34,218 bases of DNA from an uncultured Bacilli bacterium (GCA_944331835.1 CALVIU010000013.1:1-34218), one strand, 5' to 3'; positions 1 through 9,868 are shown, counted from the stretch's first letter. Numbers and translations: made by a program. The notes: generated from the letters alone by a model not told the origin.

Positions 1-193
1 AAAAATTTGACAAAAAAATACCCATTTTTCAATGGATTTCATTATTTTAGGTTATACAAAGTGTTTAAGTCCCGTTTTTCATAACATCACTAACTTAATT
101 ATAGCATGGTAAAATTTTCTTGAAAATAGTCTTTATTAAAATCTTATCTTATGATATGATATCTATAGATTTAAAAAGTGGTAGGGATTATTT

Positions 194-1222
194 ATGAATG
201 TAGTAAAATCAATTGGTAAAATATTTTCATTTATTGGTATAACTCTAGGTGTTATTATCATAACTTTATTTTTAACAATTTTTCTAATTTGTCATGGGCC
301 ATCAGCTAGTGCGCGTAATTTATTTGTAACGACGATTCTTGAAACTGGTCAATTAAAATTTTTAGCATCAGTATTTTTAAGTGATTCGGAAATATCCGAA
401 ATTGTATCTCAAAATTCTTTATCTACTATGCAAGAAGAAGTGGATACAGGATTAATTACAGTTGATGAAAATACAGAAAAAGAATTAATTGAAATACATA
501 AAGTATCTGGCAATAATTTTGAAGGAACAATGATGATTGTAAATGACCCATCTAAAATAAGTTTGGCAACAACTTATCCTTGGAGTGAGTATGGAAAAGA
601 ATTAGATAAATTAGTTACGGAAAATAATGCTATCGCAGGTATTAACGGTGGTCTTTACTATAGCGATGCCAATAAAGGAGGACGTCCTTTAGGTGTAACT
701 GTAAGTAATGGGGAAATTCAAGATATGTCACTTGGAGCAAACGGACTACATTTAATTGGTTTTGATGAAGATAATATCTTAAGAATAATTGATATTAGTA
801 ACATGAATCGTAATGAAATAAAAGAGCTGATAACTACCGAAAAAATTCGCGATGCCGTATCCTTCCAAGAAGAAGCGAGTGATTCAAATAACCATTTTGT
901 AAAACTAATTATCAATGGTGAAAAAAGAGAATTAAATGGTATGGGAAGTGGGGCTAATCCTAGAACAGCGATTGGTCAACGTGAAGATGGTTCAGTTTTG
1001 TTGTTAGTTACTGATGGTCGTGGCAAAAATGGACATCTTGGAGCAACTGCTGCCGATTTAATTGAAATAATGAGCGAGTATGGCGCTATAAATGCCGCTA
1101 ATATTGATGGCGGAAGTTCTTCAACTATGTATTATAATGGTAAGTATTTAATGGATAGTGTTACATTTTATTATTCAAACTCATCATGGCGTCTACCAAC
1201 AGCATTTATTGTAAAGGAATAG
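194..1222 (+). CDS. Membrane-anchored phosphodiester glycosidase (NAGPA/DUF2233 family)
   Basis: A 342-residue protein with one hydrophobic N-terminal segment (about residues 9-35) that should anchor it with the rest outside the membrane. The C-terminal half matches the NAGPA (phosphodiester alpha-N-acetylglucosaminidase) fold. Seen motifs are AGINGGLYY near residue 148, the RPLGVTVSNG block near 164, NPRTAIG near 255, VTDGRG near 272, and the NIDGGSSSTMYYNG signature near 302-315. The family removes sugars or similar groups from phosphodiester-linked glycans; bacterial members act at the cell surface, often on wall or exopolysaccharide polymers. The gene is followed 3 bp later by another membrane-anchored gene, so the two are probably co-transcribed. 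The exact substrate cannot be read from sequence. Family assignment is confident. Confidence 0.85.
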   Translation: MNVVKSIGKIFSFIGITLGVIIITLFLTIFLICHGPSASARNLFVTTILETGQLKFLASVFLSDSEISEIVSQNSLSTMQEEVDTGLITVDENTEKELIEIHKVSGNNFEGTMMIVNDPSKISLATTYPWSEYGKELDKLVTENNAIAGINGGLYYSDANKGGRPLGVTVSNGEIQDMSLGANGLHLIGFDEDNILRIIDISNMNRNEIKELITTEKIRDAVSFQEEASDSNNHFVKLIINGEKRELNGMGSGANPRTAIGQREDGSVLLLVTDGRGKNGHLGATAADLIEIMSEYGAINAANIDGGSSSTMYYNGKYLMDSVTFYYSNSSWRLPTAFIVKE

Positions 1223-1225
1223 ATT

Positions 1226-2326
1226 ATGAAAAGTAGTAAAAGAAAAAGAGAAAAAAGATTTAAAAAAAGCCTTATTATTTACAGCATAGTATTAGCTATT
1301 CTATCTTTAATATTTTTAATCTATATTTTTATAACATTGCTTAGTTATGAAAATCATCAAGTAGATAATTTCTTACTTAAAACAGTTAATGAATTAAGTG
1401 AAGACGATTTGAAAACATATTTAAATGATAATAATTTATCTACTGATTTATTGAGTAAGTATAAAACTATTACGGAACAAAAAGATTTGACAATTAAACA
1501 TTTAGAAGATGAAACCTATGAAGTATATAACGGTAATCGTTTGCTTTTTACAATTGATACAAAAATAACTGATAGTAAAACTAAATTAGGTTTATTTACA
1601 TATCAGATAAGAGAAATTACTAAAATTACTCCTAATTTAAATCGTGGCTTATTCTATTATGATGTCTTAGTTCCTAGCAATTTTGAAGTGTATGTTGATT
1701 CCCAAAAAATAGAAGAATATAGTGAATCTACTGAATTTCCAGATTTAGATTTCATGTACTATAATGAATCAATGCCAACATTAGTTAAATATGAAATCAA
1801 TAATTTAGATAGTGAAAAAGAAATTACTATTAAAGATTATAATGGAAATGTTGTGGATGTTAATGAAGAAAATTTTGTTTATCAAAACAAAGATTATTTT
1901 ATTAAAACTTCTACTTTAGAAGAGGCAAAAAATTATATAAATATTGACTTTGATGTTATGAAAGTAGCAGAAGACTGGCATTTATTTTTAACCAAAGATT
2001 TAAGTGGAGAAAGATATGGTTTTTATAACATTGCAAACTATTTAATCGAAGGCACCAACATGTATCAAATGGCTTACAATTGGGCTCATAATGTTGATAT
2101 AACTTTTACAAGTAAACACACCTTAGGTAATCCTATTTGGCCAGTTGAAAGATTAGAAAATTTTGTGATATTTGGTCCGGATGCCTTTGCTTGTGAAGTA
2201 TATTTAGAAAAAGATATGATTGTTGCAGGTAAACATCAAACCGATATCATGCATGATAAATTATATTTTATTAAAGATAATGGCAATTGGAAATTAATAA
2301 ATATTCAAGCAATTGAAGAAAACTAA
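1226..2326 (+). CDS. Membrane-anchored protein of unknown function with NTF2-like C-terminal region
   Basis: A 366-residue protein that starts three bases after the preceding glycosidase gene, with an AAGGA ribosome site inside that gene's end. The first 13 residues are very basic (KSSKRKREKRFKK) and are followed by one membrane helix (about 14-40), so the remaining 320 residues should be extracellular. The final 100 residues end in a KLYFIKDNGNWKLINIQ strand pattern typical of NTF2-like folds. The middle part contains alternating beta-rich stretches reminiscent of TcaA-like envelope proteins. I do not recognise the family with certainty. Adjacency suggests a shared envelope role with the glycosidase. 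Confidence 0.6.
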   Translation: MKSSKRKREKRFKKSLIIYSIVLAILSLIFLIYIFITLLSYENHQVDNFLLKTVNELSEDDLKTYLNDNNLSTDLLSKYKTITEQKDLTIKHLEDETYEVYNGNRLLFTIDTKITDSKTKLGLFTYQIREITKITPNLNRGLFYYDVLVPSNFEVYVDSQKIEEYSESTEFPDLDFMYYNESMPTLVKYEINNLDSEKEITIKDYNGNVVDVNEENFVYQNKDYFIKTSTLEEAKNYINIDFDVMKVAEDWHLFLTKDLSGERYGFYNIANYLIEGTNMYQMAYNWAHNVDITFTSKHTLGNPIWPVERLENFVIFGPDAFACEVYLEKDMIVAGKHQTDIMHDKLYFIKDNGNWKLINIQAIEEN

Positions 2327-2353
2327 AAAAGGAAGCATTAAAACTTCCTTTTT
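2326..2353. terminator. Bidirectional intrinsic terminator
   Basis: AAAAAGGAAG (2326-2335) pairs perfectly with CTTCCTTTTT (2344-2353) around an 8-base loop. The A- and T-runs at its two ends let it work on both strands. It lies between the convergent ends of the 1226-2326 gene and the RNase J gene. Confidence 0.8.
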
Positions 2354-4027
2354 CTATGCTTGATTTACTTCCATAATTACTGGTAAGATAATTGGCTTTC
2401 TTCCAGTCAAATTATTTATAAATGGTAGTAATTCTAAAATAATTTGATTTTTTAAGTCTGTATACGAATATGGCGATCTTTGTAAAAATCCGTTTACTAT
2501 TTCGGCAATCTTTCTCTCAATTTTTTGCATTAATTCTTGATTTTCATTGACTAGCACAAAACCTCTCGCCGTAACGTTTGGCTTTAATAATAACTTTCTT
2601 GATAAAGTATTTATATTTAAAATAGTTATTAAAATACCATCTTGACTCATTAATTTACGATCTTTTATAACGACACTACCAATATCTCCAACTCTTGAAC
2701 CATCGACATATACATCTCCAGCCTGAACAGTTCCATTCTTCCGAACAGTTCCATTTAATAGTTCGATAACATCACCATTGCTACAAATAAATGTGTTTTC
2801 TGCAGGAACTCCACAAAGAGCTCCAATTTCTGTGTGTCTTTTAAGCATTCGATATTCTCCATGCATCGGCATAAAATATTTTGGCTTAATAATTCTAAGC
2901 ATCCATTTTAATTCTTCTTCTTTAGCATGTCCCGATGTATGGATATCACTAAATTCCGAATTAGTAAATACTCTAACACCTTTTAAGTATAATTTGTTGA
3001 TAATTTTATTTATACTTTCAGCATTGCCAGGAATAGGGCTAGAAGAAAATATTACAAGGTCATCTCCGAGCAATGAAATTTGTTTATGTTGCCCATTAGC
3101 AATTCTAGATAATGCCGCTAGGGGTTCTCCTTGGGAACCAGTACATAAAATGCATATTTCATTTCGTTTTAAACTTTTTGCATCATTTGCTTCAATAAAC
3201 ATTGATTTATCTTTGATTAAACCATTATTTAAAGCAAGTTCGATACTATTTTCCATGCTTCTACCAAAAATTATAATCTTACGATTGTATTTCTTACAAG
3301 ATTCCACAATATGTTTAATACGATATATATTTGATGCAAAGGTTGCAATAATAACCCGACCATGATGTTTACTTATCATATCATTAAGTGTACCATCAAC
3401 TGCACTTTCACTTTTAGAGTATCCACTAGATAAAGCATTGGTTGAATCACTCAAAAGTAGAGTAACACCATCATGTCCTGCTTTAGCCATTTTGTGGATA
3501 TCCGCCATTGGCCCAACTGGAGTTAAATCAAATTTAAAGTCTCCAGTTTCAAATATTGTTCCATTTGGAGTCTTAATAATAAGAGCAAATGAATCAGGGA
3601 TAGAGTGAGTAGTATTAATAAATGATACATCAAAATATTTTGTTTTAACATGAAAATCTGGTGTAATTATTTGATAATTATCATATTTAATATTTCTTTC
3701 CACTAATTTCTTTTCAATCAAATCTTTCGCAATCTTTGGTGTATAAATCACCGGTATTTTTACTGCTTGTAGTAAAAAAGGTATTCCTCCGATATGATCT
3801 TCATGTCCATGGGTTATAAATAAACCTTTAATTTTATCAGCATTTTTCTTTAAATATGTAATATCTTGTATAACATAATCGACCCCTAGCAAATTGTCTT
3901 CTGGAAACATAACTCCCGCATCTATTACTAGTATTTCATCGTTATGTTCAACAATATACATATTCTTTCCAACTTCACCTAAACCACCTAAAGCGATAAC
4001 TCTAGTTGGTATACTATTATTTTCCAT
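2354..4027 (-). CDS. rnjA: Ribonuclease J (metallo-beta-lactamase/beta-CASP)
   Basis: A 557-residue protein, the usual length for RNase J1. It has 5'-to-3' exoribonuclease and endoribonuclease activity in mRNA decay and rRNA maturation and acts in the cytoplasm. The zinc-binding motif THGHEDHIGG is intact (H73, H75, D77, H78). The second motif NTTHSIPDS (about 138-146), the beta-CASP region with LLSDSTNAL, CTGSQGEP and PGNAESINKI, and the late MHGEYRML histidine are all visible. The intact histidine motif favours J1 over the often degenerate J2. The start is set by GAAGGAA eight bases upstream. It is divergent from ftsY with an overlapping promoter, and ends at a shared terminator. Confidence 0.95.
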   Translation of the reverse strand: MENNSIPTRVIALGGLGEVGKNMYIVEHNDEILVIDAGVMFPEDNLLGVDYVIQDITYLKKNADKIKGLFITHGHEDHIGGIPFLLQAVKIPVIYTPKIAKDLIEKKLVERNIKYDNYQIITPDFHVKTKYFDVSFINTTHSIPDSFALIIKTPNGTIFETGDFKFDLTPVGPMADIHKMAKAGHDGVTLLLSDSTNALSSGYSKSESAVDGTLNDMISKHHGRVIIATFASNIYRIKHIVESCKKYNRKIIIFGRSMENSIELALNNGLIKDKSMFIEANDAKSLKRNEICILCTGSQGEPLAALSRIANGQHKQISLLGDDLVIFSSSPIPGNAESINKIINKLYLKGVRVFTNSEFSDIHTSGHAKEEELKWMLRIIKPKYFMPMHGEYRMLKRHTEIGALCGVPAENTFICSNGDVIELLNGTVRKNGTVQAGDVYVDGSRVGDIGSVVIKDRKLMSQDGILITILNINTLSRKLLLKPNVTARGFVLVNENQELMQKIERKIAEIVNGFLQRSPYSYTDLKNQIILELLPFINNLTGRKPIILPVIMEVNQA

Positions 4028-4084
4028 TAAAAAAATTCCTTCTTTCTTATAATTATTTTTGTGACAAAGTTTCGAACTAATAAA

Positions 4085-4113
4085 ATTATAACAAAAAAAA
4101 GAAGTTTTGTCTA
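4085..4113 (-). promoter_or_regulatory. Sigma-A promoter for rnjA
   Basis: On the minus strand TAGACA (4108-4113) is followed after exactly 17 bases by a perfect TATAAT (4085-4090). The leader to the rnjA start is about 50 bases. Its -35 hexamer overlaps that of the divergent ftsY promoter. Confidence 0.75.
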
Positions 4114-4135
4114 TAATTCGTTCTTTAAATATGAT
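4107..4135 (+). promoter_or_regulatory. Sigma-A promoter for ftsY
   Basis: TTGTCT (4107-4112) and TATGAT (4130-4135) are separated by 17 bases. The predicted transcript starts about 20 bases before the ftsY ATG, and CGGAGG provides the ribosome site. Confidence 0.75.
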
Positions 4136-4161
4136 ATTATATTGGTAATCGGAGGTTAATT

Positions 4162-5148
4162 ATGGGCTTATTTAACAAATTAAAAAATATTTTTAATAAT
4201 AAAAAAGAGGAAGAAAAAACTAGTGAAGAAGTAAAAAAATATGATGAGGGGTTAGAAAAAACAAGAACAGAGTTTGTCTCTAAACTTAATATGTTAGGAA
4301 TTAAATACACTAAAGTAAACGAAGAATATTTCGAAGAACTAGAAAATGTTTTAATCATGGCTGATATTGGTGTTAAAACAGTCATGGATTTTATTGAAAG
4401 ATTACGTAAAAGAGTAAAGCAAGAAAATATCACGGATACAAAATATTTGAATGAAGTTATCGTCGATGAATTGTTTATTATTTATGTTAATAATGAATCG
4501 ATTACGGATAAGATTAATATGGCTTCCGATGGACCAACTGTTATTTTAATGGTTGGGGTAAATGGTGTAGGTAAAACTACAACTATTGCCAAACTTGCTC
4601 ACAAGTATAAAAGTGAAGGCAAACGTGTAATGATGATTGCAGGGGACACCTTCCGGGCTGGTGCTGTTGAACAATTAAAAATTTGGGCTGATCGTACTGA
4701 TTCTTTATTTTATGGACGCGAAAACACTGATCCTGCTGGTGTAATATTTGATGGCCTCGTTAAAGCCAAAGAAGAAAATGTGGATATTGTCTTAATAGAT
4801 ACCGCAGGTCGACTTCACAATAAAGTAAATCTAATGAAAGAACTAGAAAAAATAAATAAAGTAATTGGCAATCAAATACCAAATGCACCGCACGAGACTT
4901 TACTTGTAATTGATGCTACCACTGGGCAAAACGGCATTATGCAAGCGGCATCCTTCAAAGAAATAACTAATATCACTGGTATAGTTTTAACCAAACTAGA
5001 TGGAACTGCTAAGGGTGGAATAGTTTTAGCCATTAAAGAAGCGGTAAATATTCCAGTTAAATTTGTAGGCCTTGGCGAAAAAATGACTGATTTAATACCA
5101 TTTGATATTGAAAACTACATCTATGGCTTATTTAAAGATATGCTTTAA
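4162..5148 (+). CDS. ftsY: Signal recognition particle receptor FtsY
   Basis: A 328-residue NG-domain GTPase that receives SRP-ribosome complexes at the membrane for co-translational insertion. A short, charged N-terminal A region (residues 1-35) precedes the N helical bundle. The GTPase motifs are GVNGVGKTT (132-140), DTFRAGAVEQL (162-172), DTAGR (213-217) and TKLDG (277-281), and the late GLGE motif is present. The absence of a C-terminal M domain excludes Ffh. The A region is much shorter than in Gram-negatives, as is usual in Bacillota. CGGAGG supports the start. The gene is a single-gene unit closed by a terminator that overlaps its stop codon; ffh is not adjacent. Confidence 0.96.
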   Translation: MGLFNKLKNIFNNKKEEEKTSEEVKKYDEGLEKTRTEFVSKLNMLGIKYTKVNEEYFEELENVLIMADIGVKTVMDFIERLRKRVKQENITDTKYLNEVIVDELFIIYVNNESITDKINMASDGPTVILMVGVNGVGKTTTIAKLAHKYKSEGKRVMMIAGDTFRAGAVEQLKIWADRTDSLFYGRENTDPAGVIFDGLVKAKEENVDIVLIDTAGRLHNKVNLMKELEKINKVIGNQIPNAPHETLLVIDATTGQNGIMQAASFKEITNITGIVLTKLDGTAKGGIVLAIKEAVNIPVKFVGLGEKMTDLIPFDIENYIYGLFKDML

Positions 5149-5174
5149 ACAGATTGTAAAATATCTGTTTTTTT
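5147..5174 (+). terminator. Intrinsic terminator after ftsY
   Basis: AAACAGAT (5147-5154) pairs with ATCTGTTT (5163-5170), followed by a T-run to 5174. The first arm overlaps the ftsY stop codon. Confidence 0.8.
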
Positions 5175-5195
5175 CTTTATTAATAATATTATTTT

Positions 5196-5204
5196 TGTTA
5201 CAAT
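5196..5204 (+). promoter_or_regulatory. Extended -10 promoter for lemA
   Basis: TGTTACAAT forms an extended -10 element (TG, one base, then TACAAT at 5199-5204). No good -35 is visible at the right distance. It lies 20 bases before the lemA start. Confidence 0.5.
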
Positions 5205-5223
5205 TAAAGTAGGTGAGTAGTAA

Positions 5224-5775
5224 ATGTATATTTTTATTTTAATCGGCGGTATAGTTTTACTGTTAATTATCTATATTTTTATAACTTGGAATAGTTTTAT
5301 TAGTTTAAATAATGGGATTGATGAAGCGTTCTCTGCCATGGATGTATATTTTAAAAAAAGATGGGATTTAATACCTAATTTAGTAGAAACTGTTAAGGGG
5401 TATGCTAAACACGAAAGTGAAACCTTAAAAAAAGTCACTGCTTTGCGCAATAAATCATATGACCATTTATCGAATGAAGATAAATTACAAACTAATAATG
5501 AAGTAAATAATGATATTAAAACAATTATTGCTCTTGCTGAAAGTTATCCAGACTTAAAAGCCAGCGAAAACTTTTTATCTTTAAGTAAATCGTTAAGTGA
5601 AATTGAATCGGAAATTGCTAAATCTCGTAAGTATTATAATGCTGTAATTAGAATATATAATAATAAAGTAGAGAAGTTTCCTAGTAATTTAATTGCTAAA
5701 GTCTATGGCTTTAAAACTAAAGAAATGTTTGGTATTACTGATAATGAAAGACAAAATGTGGATGTGGAACTATGA
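5224..5775 (+). CDS. lemA: LemA family membrane protein
   Basis: A 183-residue protein with one N-terminal membrane helix (residues 2-23) followed by a long helical extracytoplasmic or cytoplasmic domain. The LemA signature is clear: the D-x-YFKKRWDLIPNLVETVKGYA block at about 40-60, and YN-x-IR-x-YNN near 137-146. The biochemical role of LemA is not settled. The gene overlaps the DUF2207 gene by four bases (ATGA), a pairing seen widely in bacteria and suggestive of a joint envelope function. The shared start/stop implies translational coupling. Confidence 0.92.
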   Translation: MYIFILIGGIVLLLIIYIFITWNSFISLNNGIDEAFSAMDVYFKKRWDLIPNLVETVKGYAKHESETLKKVTALRNKSYDHLSNEDKLQTNNEVNNDIKTIIALAESYPDLKASENFLSLSKSLSEIESEIAKSRKYYNAVIRIYNNKVEKFPSNLIAKVYGFKTKEMFGITDNERQNVDVEL

Positions 5776-7634
5776 GAAAAATAAGATTTATTCTTTTGGG
5801 AATGTTTTTATCATTTATAGGCATTTTATCTCCGAAAGCCCTATATAATGAATATGATTATTATATTGATACTTATAATATTACTATTGATGTAAACAAA
5901 GATAATTCATTCGATATTAAAGAAGAAATGTTAGTTTACTTCAATATCTCTAAGCATGGAATTTATCGTAATATTCCTATGCGCAACAATGTTGAAAGAT
6001 TAGATGGCACAACTTCTAATAATTATGTTAGTATAACTGATGTCAAAACTAATCCTGCAAGTACTATTTCTACTTCTAATGGCAATTATGTAATTAGACT
6101 AGGTGATGAATCAACTTTAGTTGATGGTTACCAAACATATACTATTGAATATAACTATAATATTGGTAAAGATCCATTAAAAGATAAAGACGAATTCTAT
6201 TTTAATATCATCGGTCCCGAATGGGTAGATACAGTAATCGAAAGAGTTAACTTTACCATTAATATGCCAACTGAATTTGATGAGAGTCTTTTAGGATTTT
6301 CTAGTGGTTCTGTTACTTCAACTTCTAATAATGTTTATTATGAAGTTGATGGAAATACTATTACTGGTTATTCATATATTCCAATTTATGAAGGAGACGC
6401 TCTAACAATTCGTTTAGAATTACCTGAAGGCTACTTTAGTGAAGCCAAAAGTATCTACGGCTCTAACATAACATTATCATTTATTTTACCAATTGGTTGT
6501 CTATTAATCGTTTTAGCAATATTTTATTTAAAGTGTTTAAGAAGAAGAGTAATTGATCCAATCGAATTTTATCCTCCAGATGATTATAATAGCTTAGAAA
6601 TTGCCTTTTTATATAAAGGTAGCGTCACCAATGAAGATGTTATATCTTTACTTGTCTATCTAGCTGATAAAAAATATATCAAAATAGTTGAAGATAAAGC
6701 CCAAAACTTATTTTCATCTTCTGGTTTTACTAAAATAATTAAACTAAAAGATTATGATGGTAATAAGAATGAAGAAATGGAATTTATGCAAGGCTTGTTT
6801 AGTACGAGCGATGAAGTTACTATAAGTTCATTGAAATATAACTTTTATAAAACATTAAACAGTATTAGAACTACTGTTAATTCTAAAGAAAACAAGAACA
6901 AAATCTTACATAAGAGCAATAAAATGTTTAAAACTTTATTTATAATTTTAGCCTATATTTGTTTTGTTGGAACAATAATTCTCCAAGTAATCGATTTTGC
7001 TCCAACTAGCATATTAATAATGATTTGTTTTATAACTCTTTTCTATATGCCATTTATTTTTGCTGTATTTGCCATGAAAAATGTTTTAGTTATTAGGATT
7101 TTTGTCGGTTTATTTATTCTATTCCATGCTAGTATGTTTTATACTTCCTTAATTGGTAGTTACATAGTAGGTACGTTACCTATAGTAAATATAATTATTG
7201 CTATAATTTGTTCTGTTATTATAATTATAATTTCTGGTAAGTTTAATTATCGTACCGAATTTGGTAATAAAATATATGGCCGTATTATTGGGTTTAAAAA
7301 GTTCTTAGAAACTGCTGAAAAAGATCAATTAGAACACTTAGTTATGGAAAATCCTGCATACTTCTATGATATATTACCATATACTTATGTTTTAGGAGTA
7401 TCTGATAAATGGATTAAGAAATTTGAAAGTATTGCTATTGAACCAGCTGATTGGTATGAATCAAGTACTACTTTCAATATAATTGCCTTTAATTCTTGTT
7501 TAACATCTGCCATGCGTACTGCTAGAATGAGTTATTCTTCTTCTAGCGGTGGCTCATCATTTAGCGGTGGAGGATCATCTGGTGGAGGTTCTTCCGGCGG
7601 TGGCTCCGGTGGCGGCGGCGGTGGCTCTTGGTAA
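5772..7634 (+). CDS. DUF2207 family membrane protein with Gly/Ser-rich tail
   Basis: A 620-residue protein with a signal peptide (about 1-23), then a beta-rich extracytoplasmic DUF2207 domain to about residue 220. That domain includes the HGIYRNIP motif typical of the family. A membrane helix follows near 228-250, then a cytoplasmic stretch and three to four further helices between about 385 and 475. The C-terminus from about residue 582 is almost entirely glycine and serine and ends in GGGGGGSW. Such a tail is common in this family and is presumably flexible or surface-exposed. The partner is lemA directly upstream (ATGA overlap). Molecular function is unknown for the family. Confidence 0.88.
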   Translation: MRKIRFILLGMFLSFIGILSPKALYNEYDYYIDTYNITIDVNKDNSFDIKEEMLVYFNISKHGIYRNIPMRNNVERLDGTTSNNYVSITDVKTNPASTISTSNGNYVIRLGDESTLVDGYQTYTIEYNYNIGKDPLKDKDEFYFNIIGPEWVDTVIERVNFTINMPTEFDESLLGFSSGSVTSTSNNVYYEVDGNTITGYSYIPIYEGDALTIRLELPEGYFSEAKSIYGSNITLSFILPIGCLLIVLAIFYLKCLRRRVIDPIEFYPPDDYNSLEIAFLYKGSVTNEDVISLLVYLADKKYIKIVEDKAQNLFSSSGFTKIIKLKDYDGNKNEEMEFMQGLFSTSDEVTISSLKYNFYKTLNSIRTTVNSKENKNKILHKSNKMFKTLFIILAYICFVGTIILQVIDFAPTSILIMICFITLFYMPFIFAVFAMKNVLVIRIFVGLFILFHASMFYTSLIGSYIVGTLPIVNIIIAIICSVIIIIISGKFNYRTEFGNKIYGRIIGFKKFLETAEKDQLEHLVMENPAYFYDILPYTYVLGVSDKWIKKFESIAIEPADWYESSTTFNIIAFNSCLTSAMRTARMSYSSSSGGSSFSGGGSSGGGSSGGGSGGGGGGSW

Positions 7635-7659
7635 AATACACTTTTTAGTGTATTTTTTT
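7633..7659 (+). terminator. Intrinsic terminator after the lemA-DUF2207 unit
   Basis: AAAATACACT (7633-7642) and AGTGTATTTT (7647-7656) form a 10-bp stem with a TTTT loop and a T-run to 7659. It overlaps the stop codon of the upstream gene. Confidence 0.85.
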
Positions 7660-7668
7660 AAAAATTAA

Positions 7669-7697
7669 TTGACGTACATTAGTTTGTTTTATATAAT
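7669..7697 (+). promoter_or_regulatory. Distal sigma-A promoter for the pcrA operon
   Basis: TTGACG (7669-7674) and TATAAT (7692-7697) with a 17-base spacer. It would give a leader of about 75 bases containing an imperfect hairpin (AGTAT 7716-7720 with ATACT 7724-7728, flanked by A5/T4). Confidence 0.75.
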
Positions 7698-7747
7698 AAT
7701 TAATATGTTAAAAAGAGTATATAATACTTTTTAAATTTAAACATATT

Positions 7748-7756
7748 TGTTATAAT
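7748..7756 (+). promoter_or_regulatory. Proximal extended -10 promoter for pcrA
   Basis: TGTTATAAT: a TG motif one base before a perfect TATAAT (7751-7756), with no convincing -35. A transcript from here would begin just before the pcrA ribosome site, bypassing the leader hairpin. Confidence 0.5.
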
Positions 7757-7777
7757 TATTTTAGTGTGGAGGTTACC

Positions 7778-9864
7778 GTGAATATATTAGATGGACTAAA
7801 TAAAGAACAAAAAGAAGCAGTTGAACATATTGAGGGACCTTGTCTAGTACTTGCAGGGGCAGGATCAGGTAAAACCAAAGTTCTAACAATGCGTATTGCT
7901 AATTTAATTCAACATGGAATTTATTCCGGCAATATTTTAGCAATTACATTTACCAATAAAGCCGCTAAAGAGATGCGCGAGCGAATTAGTAATGTTGTCG
8001 ATGATAACTATGCTTTTGTAGGCACATTCCATTCATTTGGCCTAAAAATTATCAGAGAAAACTATGAAGCACTAGGGCTTTCTAAAAACTTTACAATTAT
8101 CGATTCTGATGATGTAACTAGTATTATCAAAAAGATATTAAAAGATTTGGACTATGACCCTAAACAATATAGCCCAGGCTTTATCCGTAATAAAATAAGT
8201 TTTATCAAAAATGAAATGCTTAGTGATGCTGAGGTTGACAAATTTTTAAATAGTCCTCCAGAACAAGTTGCAGCCAAAGTTTATTTTGAATACGAGCGTG
8301 TTTTAAGAAGAAACAATGCTGTCGATTTTGATGACTTATTAAAGATGCCTGCAGATTTATTTTTACACAATGAAGAAGTGCTAGATCATTATCAAGAAAA
8401 ATATCAATATATTTTAATTGATGAGTATCAAGATACTAATGAAGTCCAATACAAGATGGTTAAAAAACTTGCTGAAAAATATCGCAACCTATTTGTTGTT
8501 GGAGACCCATCTCAATCAATTTATGGCTTCCGCTGGTCAAATTATCGCAATATTTTAAATTTTGAAAAAGACTATCCCGAAGCCAAAAGTATTACTTTAA
8601 ATCAAAACTATCGTAGTACTAATACCATTTTGAATGCTGCTAATTCTGTCATCAAGAATAATACAGAAAGCAAAGAAGTAAATTTATTTAGTGAACTAGG
8701 TGATGGCGTTAAAGTAAAATACATGCGTAGTTATGATGAGCGTCATGAAGTAACTCTTATTATGGAAGAAATAAAGAAACTTCTTAATAGTGGTTATCAT
8801 TACCAAGATATTGCTATTCTTTATCGAACGAATGCTCAATCACGTACACTTGAAGAAGGTATGTTAAAAGCAAATTACCCATATAAAGTGGTAGGTAGTT
8901 ATTATTTCTACAAACGAAAAGAAATTAAAGATTTACTAAGTTACTTACGTCTTATTTCTAATCATGCTGATGATGTATCACTTACAAGAGTAATCAATGT
9001 CCCTAAGCGAGGAATTGGTTCTAAATCTATTGAAGATTTAGAAACTCTTGCTAGAGAACAAAATACATCGATGTTTGAAGTATTAAGTAAACCAAAAGAA
9101 TTAGAGTTTAAAAATCTAATATTAGAATTAACTGAAGCCAGTAAAGATATCGATCTTACTGAACTTATCGATTTAGTGCTTGAAAAAAGTGGCATGAAAG
9201 CCGAAATGGAAAAAGATAAAACACTTGAATCAGAATTACGTCTTGAAAATTTAATGGAATTTAAAAGTATTACCGAAAATTATCAACGTGAAACTGGTAC
9301 TGTTAATCTAGAAGATTTCTTGGAAGATATTTCGCTAGTGGCTGATGTATCGGAACATAATGATAATGACGAAGCAATTACTTTAATGACGATGCATTCT
9401 GCTAAAGGCTTGGAATTTAAAGTTGTTTTTCTGGCTGGTATGGAAGAAAATATTATGCCACACTCGATGTCTTTACAAGATAAAGATGGTATTGAAGAAG
9501 AAAGAAGACTTTGTTATGTAGCAATAACTAGAGCTAAAGAGCGGCTTTATATAACCAATGCTAAAAGAAGAATGCTTTTTGGTAATACCAACATGAATCC
9601 TCCGAGTCGTTTTATCGGCGAAATTGAACCAAGTTTAATTGATAAAGAAGATTTAGGTATTAAAGAGGCTGGCTCATTTGATAAAGAAAAATATTATAAT
9701 AAAGAAGCAACTGACTATCAACATGGCGAAGTAGTATATCACATGAGCTTTGGTCGAGGTGTAGTAGTTGATTGTGATGACCGTTTTGTAACAGTTGCTT
9801 TCGATAAAAGATTTGGTATCAAAAAATTCTTGAGTAATTATCAAGGACTTAAAAGGAGTGGAAA

Positions 9865-9868
<4 letters not shown>
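7778..9868 (+). CDS. pcrA: ATP-dependent DNA helicase PcrA (UvrD/Rep family)
   Basis: A 696-residue superfamily 1A 3'-5' helicase used in repair, plasmid replication and clearing of RNA polymerase. Motifs, numbered from the chosen start, are Walker A AGAGSGKT (26-33), Walker B DEYQDTN (215-221), motif III GDPSQSIYGFR (242-252), the QNYRS motif, and the late TMHSAKGLEF and VAITRAKERL motifs. The last 45 residues (YHMSFGRGVVV and on) match the PcrA C-terminal Tudor-like domain that contacts RNA polymerase. The GTG at 7778 is preferred over the in-frame GTG at 7766 because GGAGG (7768-7772) lies between them. It overlaps the next gene by four bases. Confidence 0.95.

Noticed and set aside
1..193. 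A riboswitch or tRNA in the window's first bases or in any gap
   Set aside because: No cloverleaf, T-box motif or recognised riboswitch core was found in any intergenic stretch.
2778..3365. A 195-codon open frame on the plus strand, antisense to rnjA
   Set aside because: It lies wholly opposite a well-conserved gene, has no ribosome site and encodes an unpatterned hydrophobic-rich text; it is a by-product of rnjA codon use.
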